Source: Dryococelus australis (taxonomy: Eukaryota; Arthropoda; Insecta; Phasmatodea; Phasmatidae). From it: a stretch of 64,000 nucleotides of DNA. Below, in pieces: positions 10,590 through 21,612 of the stretch (the first letter of the stretch is position 1; each line of letters begins with the position of its first letter). The stretch spans positions 140,390,457-140,454,456 of the forward strand of contig CM056994.1 in the NCBI GenBank assembly GCA_029891345.1, given 5' to 3'. The notes beneath the pieces are model-generated. The model made no database searches. It was not told the DNA's origin and saw only the letters and a list, made by a program, of their open reading frames with translations. The position numbers were made by a program, and so were the translations under genes.

Positions 10590-10885
10590 AAACCATTTCT
10601 TAGAAAATTTAAAGTTGGGAACTCCGAGTTCCTCCCTCAAGAGGTAGATAAAATATAAAAGTTTTCTTTCAGAAATAGGTATGATGAATAATTTTTGTAT
10701 AGCACCAAGTGTTGGTGATTCACTAAAATCGAATTCGCCATATGAATTTAAATATTTTTCTTACATATTGCACCTCTCATTAATAAAATATACTATTAAT
10801 CTTTCATAAATAGTTGGGTCCCAAGTTTCATTAATAAAATTATGAAGATTTGACCAGCAGTGAAACACTACTTGTAGAGAATAAA
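10590..10885 (-). pseudogene. Unknown minus-strand coding fragment
   Basis: Behind the polymerase on the same strand, a coding-like segment reads NLHNFINETWDPTIYERLI and, after one stop, a stretch including GEFDFSESPTLGAIQKLF. I do not recognise it. It may be a small gene of its own or a lineage-specific tail of the polymerase. Confidence 0.3.
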
Positions 10886-10889
10886 AAAA

Positions 10890-13800
10890 TTAATCATATG
10901 TTTTGATATCCATATGGCAGTGTATATATTTTGTGTTTCTCACTCCTTATCAAAATTCATTGTTCTATATTGAATTTTCTCATCAAATAAACAATTCTTA
11001 TAATCTTCGAATGTAATTATCTTATTTACAACATATTTTTTCATGCCTCTACATTTTTTGTTTCTTTATCGTCAATTCAATATCAATACATTTTTGCTCG
11101 TAAACCAATAAATTCTTTCATCTTTTCCCATTACATTTGTCTATCATTTTTCCTCAAACATTTTTTTTATTTGTGGTATGTTATTAATATTCTCATTTGG
11201 ATAATCACTTGTATCAAATTTTTCTCTCATCGACATCATGCCTTTGTAAAATTCTTTGGTTTTTGTGTTATAAATGCATGAATTGGTATCTTGATAACAT
11301 AGTTCAATTTTATCATCATATTTTTATTTCGTCACTTTATAATGGAAATCTTTCGAAATATCCAAAATGGACATGCCCACATATATTGGCTTATTAAATT
11401 TTACATTAGTTTTATTCATGTGAATAGCCGCAAGATTCTCATTAAATATAGTGCTTCTTTTGAAATTTGGTTTTTCTACCAATTTTTTTCATTTTTCGGC
11501 ATCTGATAATAGTTTTATATCAACTCTGTTTCTAATACTTTCCATAGTTTTACCAAACACTGTATTATTCACGAGCTGATAAAAATTTTCGAAATAATTT
11601 TTAGCATTTGTTCTAATTGTTGTGTTTAAATCAATATTTTTCTTCAACCAATCAGACTAATCAAACATCAATATTCTATGTAATTTAGTGAGTTTTAATC
11701 CATTAGTTAGACACTGTTCCATGTTGCGATAGTGCATTACATACTTTTGTTTGTTATCTATAGTTGTTAATAATTTAGATTGATTTGTCTTTGAATTGCC
11801 TCATTTTATTTAGATTACTGGCTGAAAAAATTGTATTTGGAGAATGATTCTGAGTATAGTTATGTATTAGAAGTTGAGTTAGAATATCCACAAGAACTAC
11901 ATAAATAACTTGCGTTTATATCTTCCATTTTACCCAGAAAATGAGGCACTTCAAAGACAAATCAATCTAAATTATTAACAACTATAGTAATCTAAATAAT
12001 TTAATCTATAATATACCCATTGAAAACCCACATATCGTAAATATTGTGACATTGCCTAAAATTATTTGCATCGAGATATGCTAAATAATTTGATTCTTGA
12101 TTAGAGTTAAAATCATATAAATATTTGTTATTAGATTTAACACACTGCTTGCAACATTGTGCTATCCCATATCTAATTCCTTTTTCAAATCATTAATATC
12201 ATGTCATAGTTATGTAATGAATTTAGTGAAGGTTTAGTCATTTTTAACATTGCATCCCATGATAAATCGGGTGTTGTAAAATACCATGCAGGGTCTAAAA
12301 CATTTGAATTTGTAGATGTGTTTCTAAAATTTTGAAACAGATCTGCTAAGAATAATACATCACATTGTAATATAAATCATGGAATTGACGAAGATTTTTA
12401 TATTAAATTTGTTCCATATATTTTTGCATGTTCGTATTCATCATCAGATATACAATTTTCGTTTAATTTGTTATTAATTCACTCTTTGTTGGAAGTTCAG
12501 TTTCTGGGAATGTCTTCCAACCATCATATGGGTTAACATCCTTTCTTATAATTAAATCAACTTGATCTTCTGGAAAATTTTTTGTGTGTGTTTCATTTCA
12601 TATTTAATTAAATTAGGTGATAATTTATCTAAACTACTGGCCATAAGTTTAAATGTATCTATAATTTTAAATTTTTTTTTATTTTCTGCGTTTTTCCCAA
12701 AAGTTATAAACTTTTCTTAATTATTTTCTTTTAAATATATATTTTTTATCATCATATTCTAACTCTTTGATAAATAAATGTGCATTATATCCAGTTAAAT
12801 TACGAAAATAAATTGGAACAAAATTTGGTAATTTTTATTTCAGATTACAATTATTACATACAGGGTTAATGAATTTTCCAGTTATGTGATCATGATGATG
12901 TACTTTTTTATCTTCCTCCATATATTTACACTCACATACAGTACATGTTCTTGATTTCCTGTATAATAATTTTTCTTCATTGGTTAATTGGTGCATTGGT
13001 TCAATTTGTGAATATATTTCACTAATCTCATCTACTTCTCTTTTGATTGATTTTATAAATATTTCATGAGCATCTGGGCCACGATATACAACTGGTGGCT
13101 TACACTCACCATTATTAGATACAACATAAGAGCAAAAACCAGAAGCTCCTGTAATTGATGTTTCATTGTAATGATTTGTCATTCAATTTCAAATAAATGT
13201 TATTAATTTGATCATTAGTAAGATTATATCTTTCTTTGAGTACCGCCATGAAAAGGCCATTATCAATATCATATTTGTTAAAACTGGATATATAATTTGA
13301 TCAGTTCATATTTATAAATTTCTTTTGTATTTGGTTTAGTTGTTGATATATTATTTAGAATTGATTTGAAATGTTCATATATTGTGAATGGAACTTTCAT
13401 TGTATGTTTATAATTTTTTAAAATATTTGCTCCCCTTTCGAAGGTAATAGAAATTTTACTGCTTCATTTTTAGAGCAATCTTTTGTGTGTTTATTTAATT
13501 CCTCTTGAGAATAAAATAATTGAGGGCATATTTCGCATGTACAAACTTTGCCCTGCTTATAATTTTTTTGTGCTGAAACTAACGTTTAAAATTTTTTAAT
13601 CCAACAATAATACTAGTTTGTATCACCTTTAAAATAAAAGAAAGTAAATTTATAAGCGTATTCTTTTTATATTTTGTTAGTTTTAGTGTATATACCATGG
13701 ATTTCCTACCTTTATCTTCAATAGAGTATACATGTACAGAAGTATCGTTATGATTTTCAATTTTTGGTATATCATCAATTTTAAGAGAATATTCAAGTTT

Positions 13801-14097
13801 ATTTAATGCTTTCTCAATGTTAAAACCTACATTTTTATATTTAGACGCTCTCTGTGGGTCTTTTTCTACAGGAAACAGCGCAGATTTTATTGCACAAAGA
13901 AAGCATTTTTGATCATTGTTTTTGACATTTATGCATGCTCTCTTAATCTTTATCAATTCAGGTTGTTCAATACATGATGATCCTTTTAATGGATTATACC
14001 TATTTATTGATAACTGTACTCCAATTACTCTATCTAACGTCCATCCAGAACCTCTTTTTTGAAATTCAGATAATTGTGTAAGTAATTCCTGTTTCAT
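10890..14097 (-). pseudogene. Protein-primed DNA polymerase B (Polinton pPolB) relic
   Basis: The gene starts at 14097. Landmarks in order are GSGWTLDRVIGVQLSINRYN (about 14000-14050), CINVKNNDQKCFLCAIKSAL (about 13880-13940), a C2H2-like finger CEICPQLFYSQEELNKH (about 13490-13540) and an exonuclease-like VPFTIYEHF (about 13385). Then come an HNH-like zinc segment CTVC...HHHDHITGKF...CNNCNL (12835-12960), NLTGYNAHLFIKEL (about 12770), YLAYLDANN (about 12080), motif [11 protein letters not shown] (11545-11575), motif C QDTNS (about 11285-11300) and ITFEDYKNCLFDEK (about 11000). The enzyme replicates the linear genome from a terminal protein. It is broken by many stops and by a small internal inversion at 11757-11988. 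Confidence 0.88.
11757..11988. repeat. Inverted-repeat-flanked microinversion inside the polymerase
   Basis: About 45 bp around GGCACTTCAAAGACAAATCA at 11942-11988 recurs in reverse complement at 11757-11803. The roughly 140 bp between the arms encode the polymerase segment VLEVELEYPQELHK, but on the plus strand, opposite to the rest of the gene. Sequence on both sides resumes the polymerase reading on the minus strand (DANN before, [12 protein letters not shown] after). Confidence 0.75.
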
Positions 14098-14159
14098 AAT
14101 TTTATAAATCTTTATATTTCTCCTTCGTTTAAAATTGTGTGATTATATGTCTGAAATGT

Positions 14160-14789
14160 AAAATTTTACTTGATAATTTTCCTGCTTACGACGATTGGTA
14201 TATAATTTAATGCTGGTTTTCATTCCTCTAAAGTTGTCTCAAAAAACCTATTATTTACTGAAGATAAAAATTTATTAGACTGTACTAAATTAAAGAAATT
14301 TTTAATGTTATATGTAGATATCCTAATTTTAAAATCTGTATTAACTCTGCAATTTTCATTGGTTCTCCTATTTCTTTTGCTAACAAACCAATTAGTAGAA
14401 TAAGCGAATATTTCTTTTAATTAGTTTTATCTTGTTTATATAATTCATTGATATTGGCATCAGCTAAAGGAAAATTTGTAAAATTATTCTTTGTTCTACA
14501 TTCTGTTACTCGCTTACTTTTATTCCTAGGTAGCATGAAAACATTAGTAGAACATGGGTAAATTTCTCTTAATTGTTTTTTAGCTTTTATTTTTTATAGC
14601 GTAATTTGAAAAGGGTTAATTTTTAAAGGTAATTTTTCTTTGTTGATTTATAATAAATGGTATAGTAGCTGCAATTAAATCAGCTTTTCGTAGCCATTAC
14701 AAATATTTAATTTTTAAATCTCTACCTATAATTCTCAACTCTCTCAATCTCTTCTCACCCATCTCAAAAGCGATATTGCGCGATGTCAT
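14160..14789 (-). pseudogene. SAP-like small DNA-binding protein relic
   Basis: From the ATG at 14789 the minus strand reads MTSRNIAFEMGEKRLREL, then GRDLKIKYL and WLRKADLIAA. This helix-loop-helix pattern resembles SAP/Rho-N DNA-binding motifs that often precede the polymerase in Polintons. Further coding-like pieces follow (PLADANINELYKQDKTN, about 14440-14490) with many breaks. Function is inferred only from the motif and from its position just upstream of the polymerase. Confidence 0.4.
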
Positions 14790-14879
14790 TTTTATTGTCT
14801 ATTTATAAGAAAACAAATTTATTAATGTTACAAAAATGGGGGTAGCAATACAAGTGTGTAAAATCGAAATATGAGCTTA

Positions 14880-15539
14880 AATTATTGATAATAATGGAAT
14901 CGTTTTAAAATATTTTACTTCTTACGAGGATATTTCTCATTATAGCATTTTTTTTATATATTGTTGTATGATTGTCCTTAGTAGTTTTATGAAAAGAAAA
15001 CGAATTTATAGATTTATTCTCTTACATACTGTACATGTTTTTGTTGAATAATTATCATGTTAAATTTAATTTAGAATTTCTGCTATTGCATTGTTTAATT
15101 TATTATTTTAATGCTTTTTGAGATATCCATTACAAACATATTTTCCACATTTTTAATTTATAGCGACTTCTATCATATTCACATAAGCATTTTTTGCATT
15201 TTATTGTATGTTTTTCTATTGTAGCTTCGTGGAGACAAATTGAATCGATAGATTTATTCTCATTGCATACTACACACGTCTTAGTTGAATAATCAGCATA
15301 TCAAATTTCATTTGTATTGTGTAGTTTAGTATTTTATGCTTTTTGAGAGAATGTTTAGAAACATATATTCCACATTCGTGTAGTATTTTCTCATTATTTA
15401 ACACATATTAATTTTTGACATATTCAGCACATTTTTTACAAGTGTTAATGTGCTTGTCTTTTGTGTATAAATGCGTGTGAGAACTTTCTATATTTAATAC
15501 TTCGCCACACTTTTTGCATAACTTTTCTTGATTTTCCAT
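14880..15539 (-). pseudogene. Tandem zinc-module protein relic
   Basis: The minus strand from the ATG at 15539 begins MENQEKLCKKCGEVLNIE and continues with a second pair CKKCAEYVKN. A related module begins at about 15290 (TKTCVVCNENKSIDS, followed by CKKC), and a third about 236 bp further at about 15050 (KNMYSM/CTVC-like followed by NKSINS). The gene therefore consisted of at least three units of roughly 75-80 residues, each with two CxxC pairs. I know of no named family. A zinc-dependent nucleic-acid-binding role is a guess. Stops occur in modules two and three. Confidence 0.45.
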
Positions 15540-15611
15540 GTTTTTATTTAATAAAAAAATTATTTATTGAGAGAATGAAAAAATTTTTGTTTAATAATTT
15601 GTTTCTATGTA

Positions 15612-15899
15612 AATAACACAATATAAGGAATCTCTGCACAAGTTGAACAATTCGCTTGAATTCATCAAACTACAAAATCAAGAAACAAATAAATTGTTTA
15701 CTCCTACAGATTTTGAAATTTATGATTCTAAGTTTGGCAAAAAAATTAATTGTATGCTAGATCGTTAACTTAAAGTTTCATTGCCAGAGCGGTATGTCAA
15801 GATTCTTGATAAAAATTCATTGAAACTAATAAATGCGAAGTGGGTTTTTATAATGTATAAATGCTTAAAAGAAATGAAAAATGGAAAATTTGTCCATTA
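15612..15899 (+). pseudogene. Unknown plus-strand coding fragment at right end of relic 1
   Basis: This frame is open apart from one stop. It reads QYKESLHKLNNSLEFIKLQN, FEIYDSKFGKKINCMLDR and then VSLPERYVKILDKNSLKLIN, ending in KNGKFVH. The composition is protein-like, and the piece is in keeping with the other relic genes. I do not recognise it. It diverges from the zinc-module gene. Confidence 0.35.
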
Positions 15900-16399
15900 A
15901 CCAGAATTCTCTTTTAAAAAAACACATAATTTCTATCAATTATATTTTAAATATTTTAATTTGATTTTGTACTGGATTTTGCTTTGTTTCTCTCAAATTT
16001 GCTTTATTTACATTGCTAGTTTTCAAAATTGCTATTGCTAGAAAACATGACAATTTTGCGTGAAAAGTGAGAAATTTGCTTGATATCAGCTTAAAATTTA
16101 ATGTTTTTAGGGTGGCAGAAATCCTACTCGGGCATCTTTGAAAAAGTGGTAAATTGACTTGATTTTGGGGTTAAATGCTTGATTTTGGAGTAAATTTGCT
16201 TGTTTTTTTTTGGATGCTGAAGTTCTTAAATTTCAAACCATGTTTTTGGAGCAAAAAACCACGATTTTTCGATGGAAATGTGGGGTGAGCTAGAACTCCC
16301 CTTTTAGATGTACTATATTTATATGTTAAACCAAAAATCTTTACGAAACACAAACAACATGACATTTGCGCCTGATTTACTATGACATACGATGAACAT
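15900..16399. other. Relic 1 / Gypsy boundary region with short tandem repeats
   Basis: No gene is seen. At 16149-16215 three imperfect copies of an about 21-bp unit (TAAATTTGCTTGATTTTGGG-like) stand in a row. The edge of the Polinton should fall here or in the LTR, but no terminal inverted repeat can be assigned because the other end is outside the window. Confidence 0.45.
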
Positions 16400-16952
16400 T
16401 GTAACACTGCTACCTTGAGTGTAATACTGACTCCTGTACAATGCTAGACTACTGGAATACAATACACTAAATCACTCAAGGTTGGTTACGTGGGGGTTAC
16501 TATAGCTCAGTAATTAAGTAAGGTAGGTGACAGCCTTAAGTGCAATGATCGCTCTACTGACGTTAATTATCGTATTGGATTCTCCCGGCCTAGACCTGCA
16601 CCGAAGTGTAGAAGTCGTCTAACCACTGTTTGCTTAAGACGAACTGGCAGAGCTCATCTAGTCCAAGTCTGGAAGGCAGAAGTCGTGCAGTCTTCCTCGA
16701 TCTCGTTCCTGGATCGCAGTTCTCTGCTTTGTGTGCCACGACACCTCTCCGTAGGGCGGCAGCAACCTCAGATGCAGCGCGGTTGCTCGTCGTCGGTATG
16801 TGAAAGAAAGAGGGTTTATGGGTTTTGGACTGACCGGGGGGGAGGGGGCGTCTCCCTGCCGGTCTCCTTATATGTGCGCAGGGTTTAGTAAACTACCTGG
16901 CCGCATGTTTACTGGAAAGTCTCACTAATGTGGGGCGGCTCTATCCACTACA
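16400..16952 (-). repeat. 3' LTR of the Gypsy-like element
   Basis: The repeat runs from TGTAACACTGCTA to CCACTACA on the plus strand, so on the minus strand it starts TGTAG and ends TACA, the usual TG...CA form. It aligns along its length with the copy at 26685-27377, except for about 165 bp present only there. On the minus strand a TATA-like CATATAAGGAG occurs near 16866-16877. Confidence 0.85.
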
Positions 16953-16972
16953 TAACCTCCTTCTTTTCGAAA
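16953..16972 (-). promoter_or_regulatory. Polypurine tract of the Gypsy-like element
   Basis: On the minus strand GAAAAGAAGGAGG followed by TTA lies directly before the 3' LTR start TGTAGTGG, where the plus-strand DNA primer of a retrotransposon is expected. Confidence 0.6.
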
Positions 16973-17084
16973 AGCAGCTATCTCAGCTGCTGCAGACTCA
17001 GGTTGGAACCAATTCGGGCTCATATGACTACAGGGGTGGTGTTGCATTTTAGGAAGAAATGTTGGGCGACAAGCCCTTCTTCCT

Positions 17085-17155
17085 ATGCGGCAGTGGCACA
17101 GTGGTTATAAGTGACTTCCGCGCCAGAGAGAGGGAAAAAAAAATTATTTATCGAC
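17085..17155 (+). repeat. Possible tRNA-derived SINE head
   Basis: The sequence GCGGCAGTGGCACAGTGGTTA fits the RNA polymerase III A box TRGYnnAnnnG. A purine run GAGAGAGGG and a short A-tract follow. No B box is seen, so this is at best a truncated SINE or tRNA pseudogene inside the 3' part of the Gypsy element. Confidence 0.25.
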
Positions 17156-17302
17156 ACTAAGGTGCAAGCCTAGGCAGGCGAATACGTTTTCTTAATCATG
17201 TAAGGTACTGAAGTGTGAAGTGATACAATAATATTTAAAAAGTTTCCTTGCCAGTAAGCATAAAATAATTTATACAATACTACTCTTAAAGGGAGGATTG
17301 CT

Positions 17303-18091
17303 TGTAACGACACAGTAATATTTTAAAAGAAAAATTTATTGTTAGTAGTCATAAAATTACTTATACCATAATACATTAAAACAATTGATTGCTTGTCAGT
17401 AAGAACGAAATAACAATAATAAAATTTTTATTATTAATAATATTTAACGTTAATAGGTCAATTATCTTGTTCACCAAATAGCGAAAATTCTATCGTTGGT
17501 TCGTCTTATCACAGGATAGGCAAGGAATTGTGTGCAACACCACATTTATGTTTTGCAAAATTAAAAATTAAGTTATTATATGCAAAAGGAAATTGTAAAA
17601 GTTAAGACCCCACTAGGTGTTGGACATGGGTTTTTGGGAGGGAGAGATTTTTGCGCGCGTGTGGTTTGACACTCTGCAACAATATGATAATTATAGGTCA
17701 TTCACAAATTTATTTAATATTAGTTACTTTGCTTTACAAGGAGTGTCTAGTTTTCGTTTATTTTTTAACATTATACTTATAACTAAATCTATATACACTC
17801 GTTTTCTGTGTGACCGTTCAAGAGTTGGTAGCACTGCACTGTGATTGTCAACTTACTCTTTTGTCGCTGGCTTGGGAAAAAGGCCAGTTTGTCAGGTTGG
17901 AAATGACGAGCTGGTGCGGGCCTCCACTTCAGCTAGACGTTTAATTAAATTAAATTTACAACACTCATAGGTGCGTTTGAAATAAATCAGTTCTATTGAA
18001 AGTTCATTGTCAGTCGTTTGCTACTGCATTTGCGGTGGATAGTGTTGTGCTACGTAGTGTTTTTACGTGCTAAATATTAAAATTTACAACA
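17303..18091 (+). repeat. Candidate nested LTR
   Basis: The stretch begins TGTAACGACACAG and ends TTTACAACA. It is preceded by a purine-rich AAAGGGAGGA and followed 5 bp later by TGGCGAC, which looks like the start of a tRNA primer-binding site. These are the marks of an LTR in plus orientation, opposite to the host Gypsy element. No second copy or coding region for it is visible. A tandem-like duplication of about 110 bp around its left end makes the boundary doubtful. Confidence 0.3.
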
Positions 18092-20640
18092 TAGTAACTG
18101 GCGACTGTTTTCGCCATATGGACAGTAAGTAGCTTACCTTTATAGTAACGCAGAACTATATACTTGCTACTCTTGTGTGAATAATTCCTAACAACATCTG
18201 TCGCAGAACATCTTGTAAAACTTTGACATGCATTATTATTATAAATAATTTTTCTTTTTCCTTTTTCTGTTTAATGACAACACAGAACAATGAGAAACCT
18301 GAAGTTCGTACGTAAACTAATATTCACATTATGATGTTGCGCCCTTATCTGGCATCGTAATTTACAATTTTTTAATTTTTTTGCTATAGAAAATTTGGTT
18401 AGTCCTTATCTGCCAGACTTGCTACGATTGGACCTGCAATAAGTGTCTTAATACATATATGTGTGCATTAGAATGGAAGAGAGTCCATAGTCCTGTTTGC
18501 ACGTTTATTTACAGAATAAAATTATATAAAAAAATAAAATTTACGTCTATAATAGACTTTTATACTTGTTTACAGTTTATTATCATAATGCCAATATCAT
18601 TTGAGCACTGTGACTTAATATGTAACTTAATGTACTTAATTCTAAAGTAGTTCAACTGATATGCTTTATCCTTATACTGTATCTCGTTTTCACATAGCTT
18701 CATTTACTCTAATACGTAGGAGTGATATATTAAACATTTTTATATAGAAACCAAGCATTAAAATTAAACTCGTGGTTAAAATACCTAAAGTAACATAATT
18801 GTATGGCTCTTGGTCTATATTATAAAAAAAATTTGCCTGCTGTCATGGATGATCCATAATATTTCATGGGAGTGTCGTCTAGCACTGGCTGGGTAGTATA
18901 CTTTATCAGCCAGTGGTTATCGATAGCTGAACTTACATTATAGAAGTGACTACCTGTGGTCATGGCTAGTTGATCTAACTGAAAAGAGTCCTGCTTTAAC
19001 CAATAATTGTTTTATTGAAAAAGAACTATCAGACGTACAAGTGAATTTGCAAGTATCGAATAGAGCGATAACATTTGTTATATAATAGTTTCCTTAATAC
19101 ATTTTTAAGTACGGCCAGTCACTGTTTGCTTAAGTATGTAAAATGTATTTGCCCTAATTTCTGGATAATCGCGGAGTTATTTAATCTGGACAATATTTCT
19201 ATAAATTGCAATTAAAGACTGAGGGACTGCAATGGTACATGAATGATTAGGAAATCAGTATGGCACCTGAATTATTTTGTAAATTTTTCATCCAGATTGA
19301 GCCTTTTTGATTGGTACTTCGAGTTTTATTACCATTTGACTATCTTAAAAAGAGTATTCAGTTAACTTATTACTATAATATTACACAATATCACTAGTAG
19401 CAATGCTTAGTTTTAAATTAATTTTCTGCAATTGCTTGCTCAAGTTAGTAAGATCACTAGTTAGTCGTCATTTGTTTACTGCGTGCACAGGTAATTTATT
19501 CTGATGACAAATTTGAATATAATTGATAATTTGCTCTTTAATTACTATTTTGTTAATAATGTGCAAAATAGTGGTTATTATCATATATTGCTGAGCTTCA
19601 ATATTGTCAACATTACTTACCGCTACGTTTTGTTCTCGTAGAATTCGAGAAAGAGCATTTATTGTGTTTGAAACTCATTAGCCTTGGATTCAACTTATGA
19701 TTTTACCTTAATACATGCGTTTTAATACGTTTGCCATGTTTGCACGAATTCGAGCCCTGTCATATATGGAAGGTGTAGGTATCCATCAAAGGAAGGAGGA
19801 ATTGCAGGTATTTGCCAAGGTATAAAATAAAACATATTGACACCGTCTTCATAAAAAAAAGTTCATATCCGCTGGCCGCCGGTGACGCCGGCATCCTGAA
19901 GTTGGCGGCTGCCGACAAGGTCACAGCTATGCAGTACCATACTGCCTCCTGGCATCGCAATTGGTGGCCTTGGCTGGTGACGTAGCTTTTCGCCTCGCAC
20001 TTCCCTTCCGCGCTCTGTGCGGTGCGACCAACGGCGACTCCACTGGTTGGCATGCCTGTCGCTGCGCCGAGAGGAGTAGAAGCTCGTCACGCCGGGTTGG
20101 TACGCCTGGTCAGTGCCACATGGTGGAGACTCGCCATGCCGTGTATATCACTGGCTCGGCAACAACGTGCTGCATTCGCTCAACTTGCTTGCAGTGCCAC
20201 TGAACCTCGGCTTGTCTTGTCCTGGGCTAGCCATCTGGGGTGGCGGTTAATTACTGGGTACTTACCAGTCACATGTACACTCTACGATTCTGTAACACAC
20301 TTAGAATACAATTAGCCATCTTATATACACAGTGATATTAATAATGTTCATTATGCCATGTGGTACCTTATTTAATGTACGAGAGTTTGGCGTGTCGAGT
20401 GCATACCATGTCAAATTTCGGCTCGCCGGTTTTGTTTACTTGTATTTTAAGGACAGAGACCCTCAAAACATCTACGATTCTAAATGGACCCTTACACCGG
20501 TATGCGAGTGCCTTTCTGCGAGCACGGTTCTTAATCCAAATATAGTAATTAATATTTATGGTGTTTTCTGTATGATGCCTGTTGAATTGGCGTTTTTGAC
20601 TCTACTGCGCCTGCACAAGATTTAACTTCGCCTGTTCTCT
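18092..20640. other. Unassigned DNA in the 3' part of the Gypsy element
   Basis: No conserved coding segment is seen on either strand. A GC-rich island at about 19860-20250 stands out from the AT-rich surroundings. It has overlapping open frames on both strands, as GC-rich DNA does, but none resembles a known protein. An env-like gene could once have been here, but I see no evidence for one. Confidence 0.5.
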
Positions 20641-20699
20641 TTTGTGTAAAAGTTTTTTGTACCAATTATCTCCCCATTCGGAATAACCATTAGTTACTA

Positions 20700-21076
20700 C
20701 TTATCCTGGTTGTGGTGCTTCTACTCCATGTAACAAGTATAAAGGAGTATATTTGGTACTTGTATTAATCATGGTATTATGATTAAATGTCATAAAGTCT
20801 GGATAGAGATCCCAATTAGAAGGTCATAATTGCCCCAAAGCAGTAAATTGCTTGAAAAGGGATTTTTGGGCCGATCCAACTAAACCAACCCAACATGGAT
20901 TATAAGAGGTCGTGGTGAGTTCTTTAATATTTCATTCATTCAACAGTTGACTAATTTGTTCGTTCTGAAAAGTTGTGCCATGGTCAGTCAGTATTTGGCT
21001 TGGACATCCAAAGAGTAAAATCCCTTGTTTTAAATTTGGCAGATGTGCGGCATCAATGCTAGGTATGGCCTGTGTG

Positions 21077-21159
<83 letters not shown>

Positions 21160-21612
21160 TTAAATACTCCATCATAACCAATACATACTTGTTTCCCCGT
21201 TCAGTGTTCGGTAAATGACCTTTAGCATAAGACCCCAAGTTTTAAAAAGAGGTTGAGATGGAATCGGGGTAAGCGAAACTATCGGTTTAGCATAAGAAGA
21301 CTTAATCTTTTGGCATATTTCGCAATTTTTTACATATTTCTTAGTGCCAATGTTCATAGTATCCCAGTAGTACGCTTGTTTTTTTTTTCTGAAGCTTTTG
21401 TAGTTTCCGAAATGCCCTCCGCCTTGAATTGCATTATGATGCACATGGATTATTTCCTGAATATAATATTTGGGAACCAATGTCAATTTATGTTTGCCTT
21501 GAGGGGTGTGTACCCTTAAATAAATTCCCCCATTCGCGGTTATCCCATAACATCTACTATGCCTTTTATGTTGGGTTTCCGCATGATCTGGGTCTGTTGA
21601 GGCGCTTTTCAT
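20700..21612 (-). pseudogene. Gypsy integrase relic
   Basis: The minus strand from 21612 carries the HHCC zinc region: histidines in VHHNAIQGGGHFGNY and cysteines in KNCEICQKIK. Tryptophan-containing TWG begins the core. A TA microsatellite (21083-21158) interrupts the core. It then resumes with PSQILTDHGTTFQNEQISQL (second catalytic Asp, about 20960-21020) and YNPCWVGLVGSAQKSL, where the third catalytic acid has been lost. The end NWDLYPDFMTF and YTPLYLLHGVEAPQP (about 20715-20770) is typical. It would insert the element cDNA. It is not functional. Confidence 0.85.
21083..21158. repeat. (TA)n microsatellite
   Basis: About 38 uninterrupted TA units interrupt the integrase core. Confidence 0.95.

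Larger units (their letters stand above)
1..15900. mobile_element. Polinton/Maverick (adintovirus-like) relic 1
   Basis: The stretch carries, in decayed form, the hallmark set of a Polinton/Maverick: major capsid, penton-like protein, adenovirus-type protease, A32-type ATPase, retrovirus-type integrase and protein-primed DNA polymerase B. Accessory genes are a PLA2 domain, a BRO-N protein and a matrix metalloproteinase. Genes lie on both strands, are tightly spaced and lack introns, as in a viral genome. Nearly every gene has stops and frameshifts, so the copy is dead. The left end is cut by the window edge. I could not identify terminal inverted repeats or target duplications, so the exact right limit between 15.9 and 16.4 kb is open. 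Confidence 0.85.

Noticed and set aside
1..15900. Possible use of a non-standard genetic code, because many in-frame stops interrupt recognisable genes
   Set aside because: All three stops occur at positions of varied expected residues and are mixed with frameshifts, which fits ordinary decay and not recoding.
16685..16888. Open frames inside both LTRs (16685 and 27044, plus strand)
   Set aside because: They are antisense to the element and differ between the two LTR copies, so they are chance frames.
19760..20315. Overlapping open frames on both strands in a GC-rich island
   Set aside because: High GC lowers stop frequency. No frame has a known likeness and several overlap one another.
20975..21163. 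Open frame ending in a long Ile-Tyr repeat, and similar frames at 5191 and 34952
   Set aside because: They are (TA)n microsatellites read as IYIYIY and have no gene behind them.
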